This document shows positions 9,148 to 18,116 of a stretch of DNA of 42,372 nucleotides, one piece after another. The stretch is from the NCBI RefSeq assembly GCF_024642405.1, contig NZ_JAHEBC010000004.1, forward strand, positions 1 to 42,372, written 5' to 3'. Every line of letters starts with the position of its first letter. Position 1 is the stretch's first letter. Origin of the DNA: Algoriphagus sp. GTDB lineage: Bacteria; Bacteroidota; Bacteroidia; Cytophagales; Cyclobacteriaceae. Position numbers and translations under genes: made by a program. The notes beneath the pieces were generated by a model, which saw nothing but the letters and a program-made list of their open reading frames with translations, did not search any database and had not been told where the DNA came from.

Positions 9148-10771
9148 ACTTGTAGAAAATATCCGCAAACTCAAACCTCTGCCCATTAAACAATCCCTTA
9201 TCACTCAATTTCAAATCAGGAATCACCAGCAGAGCCATAAAGCTCAACGTCATAAAAGGGGAGTTCAGGGTCGAACCCATACTTTTGGCAAGTCTATCGA
9301 TTCGCGTGTAGGCTGAAGCTACTTCATATCCATCCGAATCAGACATGATTCCTCCTACTGGAAGTGGAAGGATTTCTTCATGATCTCCATATACAGCAGA
9401 TACGCCTCCTTTTGCTTCAATGATTAAATTGACCGCTATGCAGATGGACTCATCGTCGATTCCTACGGCAATGATATTATGAGAGTCATGTCCGACAGAG
9501 GAGGCGATGGCTCCAGTCTTCAGCCCAAAGTTTTTGATAAATGCCACAGCGGGTGGCGCGTCCTGATAGCGGTTCACCACAGTGATTTTCAAGATATCTT
9601 CTGCAGGATTTGATGTTGCAAATCTATCTTTGATCAGGATTTTTCCTGAGATTTCTGGTGTGATCAATTGCCCGTCCAAAGCTTCGATGACTCTTATTTT
9701 GGAGCTGGTTGCTTTGAGCTGAAAGTCTTGAGGTTTCTTAAGTGAAGTATGGAAATTGTTGATGACCTCATTTTTAATAGACTTTATCAACGTCTTTCCA
9801 TTCTCAGCTACTTTCTCACCTTCAATAAATGTGTTGATGACTTGAAAATCTTTCAAGTCTTTCACCAAAATAAAATCAGCAGCATCGCCTTCTCTCAATT
9901 GCCCAACTTCTAAAGAATAATGTTCGATAGGAGTCAAGCAAGCTGCTTTCAATACATTAAAAACATTTTTACCCTTTGCGACAGCCCTCGAAGCCAACTC
10001 ATTGATATGGGAAACAGCCAGATTGTCGGGATGCTTATCATCCGAACAAAACATAATCAGCTCAGGAAACTCATCGATTAAATCGATCAGAGCGTCAAAG
10101 TTTTTAGCTGCGGAACCTTCACGGATAGCGATTTTCATTCCTAGCTTAAGTTTTCCTAAAGCTTCCTCATAGGTAAAACATTCATGATCTGTACTTGGAC
10201 CAGCACTGACATATTTCTCTGCTAAATCACCTTTGAGCCCTGGAGCATGTCCGTCTATAGGTTTGCCGTATTTCTTAGAGATTCGAATCTTCTCCATCAC
10301 AAGTTCATCCCGATTTACCGTCCCCGGCCAATTCATCATTTCTGCCAAGTAATGAATCTCGGGGCGAGACATCAAATTTTCGATTTCAGTAGTATTGATT
10401 TCTCCCCCGGCCGTTTCAAAAGGTGTTGCAGGAACGCAGGAAGGTGCTCCGAAGTAGAATTTGAATGGAACTTGCTTCCCGTTTTCTATCATATATTCCA
10501 CGCCTTGCATGCCACAAACATTGGCTATTTCATGTGGATCAGAGACTGTTGCTACAGTTCCATGAACAACAGCAAGCCTTGCGAATTCCGAAGGAACAAG
10601 CATTGAACTCTCCACATGTACGTGAGCATCGATAAACCCGGGCATTAGGAAAGGAAGATTTTCATCTTTCTCTATTGGATTGATTTTTAGAATCTTTCCT
10701 TCTTTAATTTCTATTGAGGCTGTATAAATGGAATTTTTGGGGATGTCAACTAGCTGACCTATGATAATCAT
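9146..10771 (-). CDS. ade: Adenine deaminase
   Basis: This enzyme deaminates adenine to hypoxanthine in purine salvage, and it belongs to the amidohydrolase superfamily. The protein has 541 residues, close to the usual bacterial AdeC length. The metal-binding HxH is in [13 protein letters not shown], and [15 protein letters not shown] follows. Later come the DGHAPGL segment, [11 protein letters not shown] and the C-terminal domain with [13 protein letters not shown] and [23 protein letters not shown], all characteristic of AdeC rather than other deaminases. The gene stands alone, divergent from cmk. No clear TAnnTTTG is visible upstream of the start on the minus strand. Confidence 0.95.
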   Translation of the reverse strand: MIIIGQLVDIPKNSIYTASIEIKEGKILKINPIEKDENLPFLMPGFIDAHVHVESSMLVPSEFARLAVVHGTVATVSDPHEIANVCGMQGVEYMIENGKQVPFKFYFGAPSCVPATPFETAGGEINTTEIENLMSRPEIHYLAEMMNWPGTVNRDELVMEKIRISKKYGKPIDGHAPGLKGDLAEKYVSAGPSTDHECFTYEEALGKLKLGMKIAIREGSAAKNFDALIDLIDEFPELIMFCSDDKHPDNLAVSHINELASRAVAKGKNVFNVLKAACLTPIEHYSLEVGQLREGDAADFILVKDLKDFQVINTFIEGEKVAENGKTLIKSIKNEVINNFHTSLKKPQDFQLKATSSKIRVIEALDGQLITPEISGKILIKDRFATSNPAEDILKITVVNRYQDAPPAVAFIKNFGLKTGAIASSVGHDSHNIIAVGIDDESICIAVNLIIEAKGGVSAVYGDHEEILPLPVGGIMSDSDGYEVASAYTRIDRLAKSMGSTLNSPFMTLSFMALLVIPDLKLSDKGLFNGQRFEFADIFYK

Positions 10772-10856
10772 GGAATGGATTTTAAAAATTCCTCAAAAGA
10801 ACCTTACAATTCTAGAGGACTTTGGGCATCTGAGGATTCGTTTAGATTAAAACTAC

Positions 10857-10864
10857 TATATTTG
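10857..10864 (+). promoter_or_regulatory. -7 element for cmk-ispH
   Basis: TATATTTG is a perfect TAnnTTTG, 38 bp before the ATG at 10903. The GTG at 10864 that would extend cmk begins with the last base of this element, which favours the ATG. Confidence 0.55.
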
Positions 10865-10902
10865 TGCCTGAAATAAAAAGCGGAATTAAGCAAGTTTTTT
10901 GG

Positions 10903-11610
10903 ATGGGTAAAATCGTCATTGCAATTGATGGATATTCAGGATGTGGTAAGAGTTCGACCGCTAAGGCAGTTGCTAAAGATCTCGGGTACACTTATATTGA
11001 TTCTGGAGCAATGTATAGAGCTGTCACTCTACATTTTTTAAATAATCTTGTAACTCTTTCTAATCCAAAAGAAATTGAAAAGGCTTTGAAGAGTTTGGAA
11101 ATCTCCTTTCATATAAATCCAGATTCAGGTAAACAAGAGACCTATTTAAATGGTTTGAATGTTGAAGAAGAGATAAGAAAGATGAAAATTTCATCAAAAG
11201 TAAGTGAGGTTGCAGCGGTCAAAGAAGTTCGTAAGGAATTAGTTGCTCAGCAGCAGCGTTTGGGAAAAAATAAGGCAGTGGTGATGGATGGTAGAGATAT
11301 TGGTTCAGTTGTGTTTCCCAGTGCAGAATTAAAAGTATTTATGAGTGCAGATTTACTTACCCGAGCAGGAAGAAGACAACAAGAACTTCAGGAAAAGGGG
11401 GAGATAGTCGATTTAGAAGAAATAAAAAATAACCTGTCGGAAAGAGATCGTATAGATTCGTCCCGTAAAGAAAGCCCATTGATCAAAGTTTCCGATGCCA
11501 TCGAAATTGACACGAGTAATTTAACATTTAAAGATCAAGTTGCCCAAATAGTCAATAAGGCGAAGCAAATCATTGAAAAAGAAAAAAGCTATGCAGGTAA
11601 CCATCGATAA
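10903..11610 (+). CDS. cmk: Cytidylate kinase
   Basis: This kinase phosphorylates CMP and dCMP using ATP. From the ATG at 10903 (MGKIVIAIDGYSGCGKSST) it has 235 residues, a normal length for Cmk. The P-loop is GYSGCGKSS, the substrate-binding region is YIDSGAMYRAVT, and VVMDGRDIGSVVFP is the highly conserved Cmk motif. The C-terminal lid has the NLSERDRIDSSRKESPL segment. A GTG 39 bp upstream would add 13 residues with no family counterpart and lies in the promoter. The 3' end overlaps ispH by 20 bp. Neighbouring cmk and ispH genes are a known arrangement in several phyla. Confidence 0.95.
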   Translation: MGKIVIAIDGYSGCGKSSTAKAVAKDLGYTYIDSGAMYRAVTLHFLNNLVTLSNPKEIEKALKSLEISFHINPDSGKQETYLNGLNVEEEIRKMKISSKVSEVAAVKEVRKELVAQQQRLGKNKAVVMDGRDIGSVVFPSAELKVFMSADLLTRAGRRQQELQEKGEIVDLEEIKNNLSERDRIDSSRKESPLIKVSDAIEIDTSNLTFKDQVAQIVNKAKQIIEKEKSYAGNHR

Positions 11611-12487
11611 AAATTCAGGTTATTGTTTCGGAGTAGAATTCGCCATTAAAATGGCTGAAGATGAAATGGAGCAGAGCGAAAAGTTGTATTGCCTTGGTGA
11701 TATTGTTCATAACGATATGGAGGTAAAACGCTTAAGTGAAAAAGGTCTAATTGTGATCGATAGGGAGAAATTGCAAGAATTAAATGATTGCAAAGTCTTG
11801 ATTCGTGCCCATGGTGAGCCACCTGAAACTTACAAAACTGCAATAGAAAATAATATCGAGTTGATCGATGCTTCTTGTCCAGTTGTATTAAAGCTACAGC
11901 ATAGAGTGAAAACGGCATTTGACCGAATGGAAAGAGAAAATGGGCAGATAGTTATTTACGGCAAGAAAGGGCATGCGGAAGTAATAGGTCTAACAGGTCA
12001 AACATTAGAGAAGGCAGTAGTCGTGATGGAAGAAAGTGATTTAGATAAAATTGACTACCATAAACCTGTCACTTTATTCAGTCAGACAACAAAAAGTACG
12101 AAAGGATTTTATGAATTATCCGGGAAAATTGAAGAAAGACTCAAAAATTCTAATTCGGATTTAGAAGAAGTATCATTTAATGCAAATGATTCTATTTGTC
12201 GCCAAGTTTCGAATAGAGAACCTCAGCTACAAAAATTTGCACAGGAAAATGATGTAATACTTTTTGTCTCTGGCAAAAAGAGTTCAAATGGAAAGGCTTT
12301 ATATCAAGTTTGTTTAAATGAGAATAAAAGAAGTTATTTTATTGAAAATGAGACAGAAATAAATCCTGATTGGTTTCTACCAGAAGATAATGTTGGTGTT
12401 TGTGGTGCCACTTCAACGCCAATGTGGTTGATGGAACAAGTCAAATCTCATTTAGAATCAATTGAAAAAAATGCTTTGCCGATCTGA
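11591..12487 (+). CDS. ispH: 4-hydroxy-3-methylbut-2-enyl diphosphate reductase
   Basis: IspH (LytB) is the last enzyme of the MEP isoprenoid pathway and forms IPP and DMAPP from HMBPP with a 4Fe-4S cluster. From the ATG at 11591 it has 298 residues. The three cluster cysteines are visible in GYCFGV (near residue 12), DASCPVV and DSICRQVSNRE. The conserved His residues appear in DIVHND and IRAHGEPP, and GKKGHAEVIGLTGQ is also typical. The frame opens 18 bp earlier at a TTG, giving an artificial lysine-rich addition. The ATG start lies inside the end of cmk, so the two are translationally coupled. ispE, another MEP gene, is found at 31433 but not linked. Confidence 0.96.
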   Translation: MQVTIDKNSGYCFGVEFAIKMAEDEMEQSEKLYCLGDIVHNDMEVKRLSEKGLIVIDREKLQELNDCKVLIRAHGEPPETYKTAIENNIELIDASCPVVLKLQHRVKTAFDRMERENGQIVIYGKKGHAEVIGLTGQTLEKAVVVMEESDLDKIDYHKPVTLFSQTTKSTKGFYELSGKIEERLKNSNSDLEEVSFNANDSICRQVSNREPQLQKFAQENDVILFVSGKKSSNGKALYQVCLNENKRSYFIENETEINPDWFLPEDNVGVCGATSTPMWLMEQVKSHLESIEKNALPI

Positions 12488-12580
12488 TTCATATATTGCC
12501 TTCAGAAATAATTGGCAACCATTCTATTAAAAAGTGAAACATAATATCTCAGATACCCCCTAAATAAAAATTGTATTTAT

Positions 12581-12588
12581 TAGATTTG
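12581..12588 (+). promoter_or_regulatory. -7 element for the nqr operon
   Basis: TAGATTTG matches TAnnTTTG perfectly, 36 bp before the nqrA ATG at 12625. No -33 TTG is seen at the right spacing. The 137-bp gap after ispH otherwise holds only a weak 5-bp hairpin near 12496-12518. Confidence 0.5.
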
Positions 12589-12624
12589 GGGCGTTTTTCA
12601 AAGGCTCATAGTTCAAAAACAGAT

Positions 12625-13977
12625 ATGTCTAAAATAGTGAAGCTTAAGAAGGGTTTTGATATCAAACTGGTGGGAAAGGCTAATCAGGAGTTAGCTGATT
12701 TCGCTCCAGCTCAAACCTTCGCAATTAAGCCGACGGACTTTATTGGTCTTCAAAGACCTAAAGTACTTGTCAACGAAGGAGATACCGTAAAGGCCGGTAC
12801 TCCCATCATGTTCGATAAAGCCATGGATCAGGTTATCTATGCTTCTCCAGTATCTGGTGAGGTGGTAGAAATCAAAAGAGGTGAAAAAAGAAAGCTTCTT
12901 GAAATAAAGATTCTTGCAGATCAAACTGTTTCTCATGAAAATCTTGGTAAAGCGGACTTAACATCCCTTGATAGAGATGCATTAGTCTCAAAAATTGCCT
13001 CAAGTGGTATTTGGCCTAACATAATCCAAAGACCATTTGGTATCGTGGCCAATCCAGAAGATACTCCTAAGGCGATTTTCGTATCCGGTTTTGATACACA
13101 TCCATTAGCTCCGGATTTTGGCTTTGCTCTTAAAGGTGAAGAAAAATACTTTCAGGCAGGTATTGATGCTCTTGCAAAACTAACTACTGGTAAAGTACAT
13201 CTTAATTTAGATGGAGAAATACCAGCACCGTCAGTATTTGCAAATGTCAATAATGCTGAGATAAATAAATTTTTTGGTCCGCATCCAGCTGGAAACGTAG
13301 GTGTACAAATTCATCACTTAGACCCTATTAATAAGGGGGAGCTCGTTTGGACTGTTAATCCTTTTGGTGTTGTTCAAATAGGGAAGCTTCTTTTGGAAGG
13401 TGTTTATGATTCCTCAAAATTGGTTGCTTTAACTGGTTCAGAACTGACGAAAGCAGCTTATGTGAAAACGTACTCAGGAGCTTGTGTTTCTTCTTTTGTT
13501 AAAGGAAATCTAAACTCAGGTCATGTGAGAGTGGTTTCTGGGAATGTTTTAACGGGAGAGAAAATTTCGTTGGATGGATTCCTCGGATTCTATCATCACC
13601 AGATCACTGTGATTCCTGAAGGAGATTATTATGAGTTCTTAGGTTGGGCCTTACCTAGCAAAAGATTGAGCTTTCACAGAGCACTTGGATTATTGTCATT
13701 CTTGAATCCTAAAAAGGAGCATGTGATGGATTCAAATGCACGAGGTGAAGAAAGAGCATTTGTACAAACTGGTGTTTTTGAATCAGTAACACCAATGGAT
13801 ATTCTCCCTGTTTATTTATTGAAAGCCATTATGGCTGAAGATTTCGATGAAATGGAAGAGTTGGGTATCTATGAGATTGTAGAAGAAGATTTGGCACTTT
13901 GTGAATTTGTGGATGTTTCTAAACACCCAGTGCAGCAAATGGTTAGAAAAGGTATAGAATTAATCCAATACAGTTAA
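12625..13977 (+). CDS. nqrA: Na+-translocating NADH:quinone reductase subunit A
   Basis: NqrA is the cytoplasmic quinone-site subunit of the sodium pump. It has 450 residues from the ATG at 12625 (MSKIVKLKKGFDIKLVGKA). Characteristic stretches are DFIGLQRPKVLVNEGDTVKAG, the biotinyl-like SPVSGEVVEIKRGEKRK, and FGPHPAGNVGVQIHHLDP. An upstream TTG at 12571 would add 18 residues and place the -7 element inside the gene, so the ATG is preferred. nqrB begins 5 bp downstream. It is the first gene of a five-gene nqr operon. Confidence 0.96.
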   Translation: MSKIVKLKKGFDIKLVGKANQELADFAPAQTFAIKPTDFIGLQRPKVLVNEGDTVKAGTPIMFDKAMDQVIYASPVSGEVVEIKRGEKRKLLEIKILADQTVSHENLGKADLTSLDRDALVSKIASSGIWPNIIQRPFGIVANPEDTPKAIFVSGFDTHPLAPDFGFALKGEEKYFQAGIDALAKLTTGKVHLNLDGEIPAPSVFANVNNAEINKFFGPHPAGNVGVQIHHLDPINKGELVWTVNPFGVVQIGKLLLEGVYDSSKLVALTGSELTKAAYVKTYSGACVSSFVKGNLNSGHVRVVSGNVLTGEKISLDGFLGFYHHQITVIPEGDYYEFLGWALPSKRLSFHRALGLLSFLNPKKEHVMDSNARGEERAFVQTGVFESVTPMDILPVYLLKAIMAEDFDEMEELGIYEIVEEDLALCEFVDVSKHPVQQMVRKGIELIQYS

Positions 13978-13982
13978 TCCAT

Positions 13983-15200
13983 ATGAAGTTTCTAAGAGAT
14001 TTGATGGACAAGCAGAAACCTCTTTTTCAAAAAGGGGGAAAGCTTGAAAACCTATATTATTTATTTGAGGCTGGCGAGACATTTCTTTTCAGTCCAAATC
14101 ACACGACAGGAATCAAAGGAGCACAAGTTAAAGATGCCATTGACCTGAAGCGAATGATGATCACAGTTGTGATCGCTATGATCCCTTGTTTGTTATTTGG
14201 GATGTATAATACCGGACACCAACATTTGCTTGCCACTGGTGGTACTGCAGGTTTATGGGAGAATTTTGGAGAAAAATTAGGGACCGGAGCATTATTGGTT
14301 CTGCCGATAGTTATTGTTGCTTATGCAGCAGGAGGTTTGGTAGAAGCTATTTTTGCTGTAATCAGAAAACATCCCATTAACGAAGGTTTCTTAGTTACAG
14401 GAATGTTGATTCCTTTAGTAGTGCCTGCTACCACACCTTTATGGCAAGTTGCATTAGCCACAGTGTTTGCTGTGGTTATAGCAAAGGAAGTATTTGGTGG
14501 TACAGGAATGAACGTTTTGAACGTAGCAATGACCGCAAGAGCATTCTTGTACTTTGCATATCCAGCACAAATTTCCGGAGACCAAGTATGGACTTACTTA
14601 GGTGATGCCGCAGCAGTGGATGGTTTTTCTGGAGCAACAGCTCTTTCTGTAGCTTACACAGCTGGTGTAGAAGGTACTCAAACAGTAGTACAGGCTCTGG
14701 CCGCTCACAACACGGCATTAGGAGCAGATTTATTCAGCTTTGGTAATATGTTTATCGGATGGATCCCAGGATCTATTGGGGAAACTTCTACTTTGATGGC
14801 ATTGGTGGGAGCTTTGATTTTGATTGCTACTGGAGTTGCTAGTTGGAAAATTATTGTATCTGGATTTGCAGGAGCTTACATCATGGGAGCTGTGATGAAT
14901 CTTTTGGCAGTAAATGAATATATGGCAATGCCACCTCAGTATCACTGGGTAATGGGTGGTTTAGCATTCGGTATCGTCTTTATGGCAACTGACCCTGTAT
15001 CCGCTGCACAAACAGAAACTGGAAAGTGGATTTATGGATTATTGATTGGTTTCCTGACCGTAATAATAAGAGTAACAAATCCAGCCTATCCAGAAGGAAT
15101 CATGCTTGCAGTACTGTTTATGAATGTATTTGCTCCGCTGATTGATTATTATGTAGTAAAAGCTAACAAAACAAGGAGGTTACAACGTGCAACAGTCTAA
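13983..15200 (+). CDS. nqrB: Na+-NQR subunit B
   Basis: NqrB is the main membrane subunit and carries covalent FMN and riboflavin. It has 405 residues. The N-terminal cytoplasmic part (LRDLMDKQKPLF) leads to about ten membrane helices. The covalent FMN site is the SGAT motif in DGFSGATAL, with Thr219 as the attachment residue by family analogy. Other conserved pieces are MLIPLVVPATTPLWQVA and FMATDPVSAAQTETGKWIYG. The last 14 bp overlap nqrC, and the nqrC Shine-Dalgarno site lies in the nqrB coding sequence. Confidence 0.97.
   Translation: MKFLRDLMDKQKPLFQKGGKLENLYYLFEAGETFLFSPNHTTGIKGAQVKDAIDLKRMMITVVIAMIPCLLFGMYNTGHQHLLATGGTAGLWENFGEKLGTGALLVLPIVIVAYAAGGLVEAIFAVIRKHPINEGFLVTGMLIPLVVPATTPLWQVALATVFAVVIAKEVFGGTGMNVLNVAMTARAFLYFAYPAQISGDQVWTYLGDAAAVDGFSGATALSVAYTAGVEGTQTVVQALAAHNTALGADLFSFGNMFIGWIPGSIGETSTLMALVGALILIATGVASWKIIVSGFAGAYIMGAVMNLLAVNEYMAMPPQYHWVMGGLAFGIVFMATDPVSAAQTETGKWIYGLLIGFLTVIIRVTNPAYPEGIMLAVLFMNVFAPLIDYYVVKANKTRRLQRATV
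15173..15180 (+). promoter_or_regulatory. Strong Shine-Dalgarno for nqrC
   Basis: AAGGAGGT lies 6 bp before the GTG at 15187 and decides this start. Strong Shine-Dalgarno sites are rare in Bacteroidota, and I see none like it before the other genes here. It is embedded in nqrB codons for Thr-Arg-Arg-Leu. Confidence 0.7.
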
Positions 15201-15951
15201 CGCTTATATCATTACTTTTTCTGTTATCCTAACAGTAGTTTTAGGTTTATTGCTTTCTGGTACAGCTCAATTGCTAGGACCAAGACAGCAAGAGGCCATT
15301 GCTTTGGATAAGAAAAAGCAAATTCTTGGAGCTGTAATCAGTGGTGATGAAATTGCTGCTATGTCTCCTCAAGAAGTAAATGACTACTATGGTAGCCATA
15401 TTGGTGCTACTGTGGTTGATATCAATGGAAAAGAAGTTACTGAACAAGGCGGTGTAGCAGTGTCTGCAGAAAATGTAGATGTGGCTAAGAATTATAAAAA
15501 ACCAGCTGAAGAAAGACTTTATCCTGTTTTTATTTACCATGAAGAAGGTGATGCTTCTGCTGTGAAATCATACATTTTACCACTTTATGGTGCAGGACTT
15601 TGGGATGCAATCTGGGGCTACCTAGCTTTGGATACAGACATGAATACTGTAGGAGGTGTAACTTTTGCACACGCTGGTGAAACTCCTGGATTAGGAGCTA
15701 GGATTACAACACCTGAAGTTCAAGCTAGATACCAAGGAAAAGAAATCTTTGATGACTCTGGTGAGCTGATAGGAGTACAGATGCAAAAAGGAGAAGGAAA
15801 AGATTATTCTTCTGAGCCTCATAAAATTGACGGTATGTCCGGAGCAACTATTACTGGCACAGGAGTTAATAACATGGTAAAAAACTACCTAAGTCATTAT
15901 AAGGCTTACATAGAGTCTAAAAAATCTTCTTCGGCAGTAGCCGCACTTTAA
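15187..15951 (+). CDS. nqrC: Na+-NQR subunit C
   Basis: NqrC is a single-span, periplasm-facing flavoprotein that relays electrons between NqrB and the membrane iron centre. It has 254 residues from a GTG start (MQQSNAYIITFSVILTVVLG). One membrane segment lies at about 7-29. The FMN-binding domain ends in DGMSGATITGTGV, with the FMN-linked Thr at 221. GLGARITTPEVQARYQGK is also family typical. The GTG start is supported by the AAGGAGGT site and by the NqrC N-terminal pattern; it overlaps nqrB by 14 bp. nqrD follows after 30 bp. Confidence 0.96.
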   Translation: MQQSNAYIITFSVILTVVLGLLLSGTAQLLGPRQQEAIALDKKKQILGAVISGDEIAAMSPQEVNDYYGSHIGATVVDINGKEVTEQGGVAVSAENVDVAKNYKKPAEERLYPVFIYHEEGDASAVKSYILPLYGAGLWDAIWGYLALDTDMNTVGGVTFAHAGETPGLGARITTPEVQARYQGKEIFDDSGELIGVQMQKGEGKDYSSEPHKIDGMSGATITGTGVNNMVKNYLSHYKAYIESKKSSSAVAAL

Positions 15952-15981
15952 CCGAAACTCAACTCACTGAAATTAATCAAT

Positions 15982-16665
15982 ATGAGTGCTGAAACATTAG
16001 AAAAGGCAATTGAAAAGAAACCCGCTGAGGCATTACTTTCCAAACGCCGAAAAAAATTAGTCACTGATCCACTAGTAGATGAAAATCCAATTACCATTCA
16101 GGTTTTGGGAATTTGTTCTGCTTTAGCAGTAACGACACAGATGAAGCCAACTTTGGTAATGGCTATCTCTGTTATATTCGTTGTTGCAATGTCAAACTTC
16201 GTGATCTCTGTCATGAGGAATACCATTCCTTCACGGGTACGTATCATTGTTCAACTTGCAGTAGTAGCCACATTGGTAACTCTTGTAAGTGAGGTCTTGA
16301 AAGCTTTTGCTTATGATATGTACAAAGAACTTTCGGTATTCGTTGGATTGATCATTACCAACTGTATTGTAATGGGTAGACTTGAGGCATTTGCATTAGG
16401 AAATAAACCTTACGATTCTGTTTTAGATGGTTTAGGATCTGCCTTAGGTTATTCTTGGATAATCTTAGCAGTAGCTTTTTTCAGAGAACTTTGGGGATCA
16501 GGGTCTGTATTCGGTATTCCTGTATTTGACACCATTTCAGGTATTTTCGGTCCCGATTTCAAATTGGCTACTAATGGCCTAATGGTTTCTCCGGTAGGTG
16601 CATTTATCATCTTAGGTCTGATCATTTGGGTACAGCGTACCAAGACAGGATATGTAGAACACTAA
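15982..16665 (+). CDS. nqrD: Na+-NQR subunit D
   Basis: NqrD is an integral membrane subunit with six helices that pairs with NqrE around a shared intramembrane 2Fe-2S centre. It has 227 residues. Its two conserved cysteine motifs are [11 protein letters not shown] near residue 44 and [13 protein letters not shown] near 127. The N-terminal 30 or so residues, rich in Lys and Glu, are longer than in the Vibrio protein. [20 protein letters not shown] and GFI-type C-terminal helices are typical. It could be confused with RnfE, but the operon context gives NqrD. Confidence 0.95.
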   Translation: MSAETLEKAIEKKPAEALLSKRRKKLVTDPLVDENPITIQVLGICSALAVTTQMKPTLVMAISVIFVVAMSNFVISVMRNTIPSRVRIIVQLAVVATLVTLVSEVLKAFAYDMYKELSVFVGLIITNCIVMGRLEAFALGNKPYDSVLDGLGSALGYSWIILAVAFFRELWGSGSVFGIPVFDTISGIFGPDFKLATNGLMVSPVGAFIILGLIIWVQRTKTGYVEH

Positions 16666-16681
16666 AAACCAGCATAGAAAA

Positions 16682-17293
16682 ATGGAATTATTTAGTTTAG
16701 GAATTCGGTCGATCTTTATCGACAATATGGTTTTCGCTTACTTCCTTGGAATGTGTTCTTTCCTTGCAGTTTCGAAAAAAGTAAGTACAGCCATCGGTTT
16801 GGGTGCTGCAGTTATCTTCGTTTTGACTGTTACCGTTCCGGTAAACTGGTTATTGAATGAATATGTATTGAAAGAAGGAGCTCTATCTTGGGCGATGGCA
16901 GATCTAGCATCTGTGGATCTTTCTTTCTTAAGATTCATCATGTTTATTGCAATTATTGCTGCTATGGTACAGTTGGTGGAAATGGTTGTTGAGAAATTTG
17001 CTCCAGCACTTTATGGCGCATTGGGTATTTTCCTTCCATTGATCGCTGTAAACTGTGCGATTTTGGGTGGATCTTTATTCATGGCTCAGAGAGATTATAC
17101 GTTAGCAGAAGCTAGTGTCTATGGTTTTGGATCTGGAACTGGTTTTTGTTTAGCTATTGTAGCTCTTGCTGCGATCAGAGAAAAATTGAAGTACTCAAAT
17201 GTCCCTAATGGATTGAAAGGGCTTGGTATAACTATGCTTTTGACTGGACTTATGGGAATCGCGTTTATGTCCTTCATGGGAATTGATTTATAA
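16682..17293 (+). CDS. nqrE: Na+-NQR subunit E
   Basis: NqrE is the membrane partner of NqrD, with 203 residues and six predicted helices. Cysteine motifs [11 protein letters not shown] (near 25) and [17 protein letters not shown] (near 122) provide the other two iron ligands. [18 protein letters not shown] is the standard NqrE beginning. A strong terminator starts 22 bp after the stop. nqrF, which normally follows and encodes the NADH-oxidising FAD/2Fe-2S subunit, is absent; the next gene is an unrelated DUF1080 protein. Confidence 0.96.
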   Translation: MELFSLGIRSIFIDNMVFAYFLGMCSFLAVSKKVSTAIGLGAAVIFVLTVTVPVNWLLNEYVLKEGALSWAMADLASVDLSFLRFIMFIAIIAAMVQLVEMVVEKFAPALYGALGIFLPLIAVNCAILGGSLFMAQRDYTLAEASVYGFGSGTGFCLAIVALAAIREKLKYSNVPNGLKGLGITMLLTGLMGIAFMSFMGIDL

Positions 17294-17315
17294 TGGCCTG
17301 TCGTTTATATTATAA

Positions 17316-17346
17316 AAAACCCGAAGAAGTAATTCTTCGGGTTTTT
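17316..17346 (+). terminator. Terminator closing nqrABCDE
   Basis: A perfect 13-bp stem AAAACCCGAAGAA/TTCTTCGGGTTTT is closed by a GTAA tetraloop (GNRA type) and ends in a T run. It is one of the strongest hairpins in the window. Confidence 0.93.
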
Positions 17347-17415
17347 GTTTTTAGTTAATAGTGTTTTTTAAGGAATAGAATTAAATTTCAATTATAACCC
17401 ATAAATACTGTTACT

Positions 17416-18039
17416 ATGAAAAATATATTTTCACTAATTGCCTGTTTTTTTGTTTCCTTATCGCTTTCAGCCCAAAGTGGAGAATGGATAGAACTTTTCA
17501 ACGGAAAGAATTTTGAGGGATGGAAAATTTCTGAAAACCCAGCATCCTTTTCGATCGCAGACGGGGTTCTAAAAGTTAATGGTCCCAGAGGCCACATGTT
17601 TTACGAAGGCGCAGTAGGTGATCATGATTTTAATAATTTTGAATTGCAAGTGGAATTGAAAACCATGCCTCAGGCCAATTCCGGGATTTTTATTCATACC
17701 GCATTTCAGGAAAATGGATGGCCAAGTATCGGTCATGAAATTCAAGTAAACCAGAGTCATGGTGACTGGAGAAAGACTGGAAGTGTTTATTCTTTCAAGG
17801 ATGTAAGAGAAACTTTTGTTAATGATGATGAATGGTACACGGAAACGATTATTGTAAAAGGTGATCAAGTGACTGTGCTGATAAATGGAAAAGTAATCAA
17901 TGAATATGATGAAAGTGAAGATAGAGAAGGTGACCTTGGCACCAAAAAATTAGATCATGGTACGGTTGCTCTTCAGGCTCATGACCCTAATTCCGTGGTT
18001 TACTACAAAAGCGTAAAAGTTAAAATCCTTCCTGACTAA
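17416..18039 (+). CDS. Secreted DUF1080 (3-keto-disaccharide hydrolase-type) protein
   Basis: This exported protein has 207 residues. The signal peptide is MKNIFSLIACFFVSLSLSAQ. The mature part is a single concanavalin-like beta-sandwich of the DUF1080/3-keto-disaccharide hydrolase family. It shows the opening WIELFNGKNFEGW, then NFELQVELKTMPQANSGIFIH, GHEIQVN and the late VTVLINGKVINEYDE. Such proteins are abundant in Bacteroidota and Planctomycetes and act on oxidised sugars or related glycans, but the substrate here cannot be told. It is a single gene between the nqr terminator and the hairpin at 18068. The nearest -7-like sequence is the imperfect TAAATTTC at 17382-17389. Confidence 0.88.
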   Translation: MKNIFSLIACFFVSLSLSAQSGEWIELFNGKNFEGWKISENPASFSIADGVLKVNGPRGHMFYEGAVGDHDFNNFELQVELKTMPQANSGIFIHTAFQENGWPSIGHEIQVNQSHGDWRKTGSVYSFKDVRETFVNDDEWYTETIIVKGDQVTVLINGKVINEYDESEDREGDLGTKKLDHGTVALQAHDPNSVVYYKSVKVKILPD

Positions 18040-18067
18040 TTATCTCTTAAAAATTTCTTCTGGTAGC

Positions 18068-18104
18068 AAAATCCTGATTATAATTGAGCAATAATCAGGA
18101 TTTT
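18068..18104 (+). terminator. 14-bp perfect hairpin between DUF1080 and DUF502 genes
   Basis: AAAATCCTGATTAT (18068-18081) pairs with ATAATCAGGATTTT (18091-18104) around a 9-nt loop. It ends 12 bp before the ATG at 18117. It probably terminates the DUF1080 transcript, but it lies so close to the next start that it could also control that gene. Confidence 0.75.
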
Positions 18105-18116
18105 AAATTTATACCT

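Noticed and set aside
9104-9316. 70-codon plus-strand frame after prfC
   Set aside because: It lies antisense to the conserved 3' end of ade and spans the prfC terminator; composition does not resemble a protein family.
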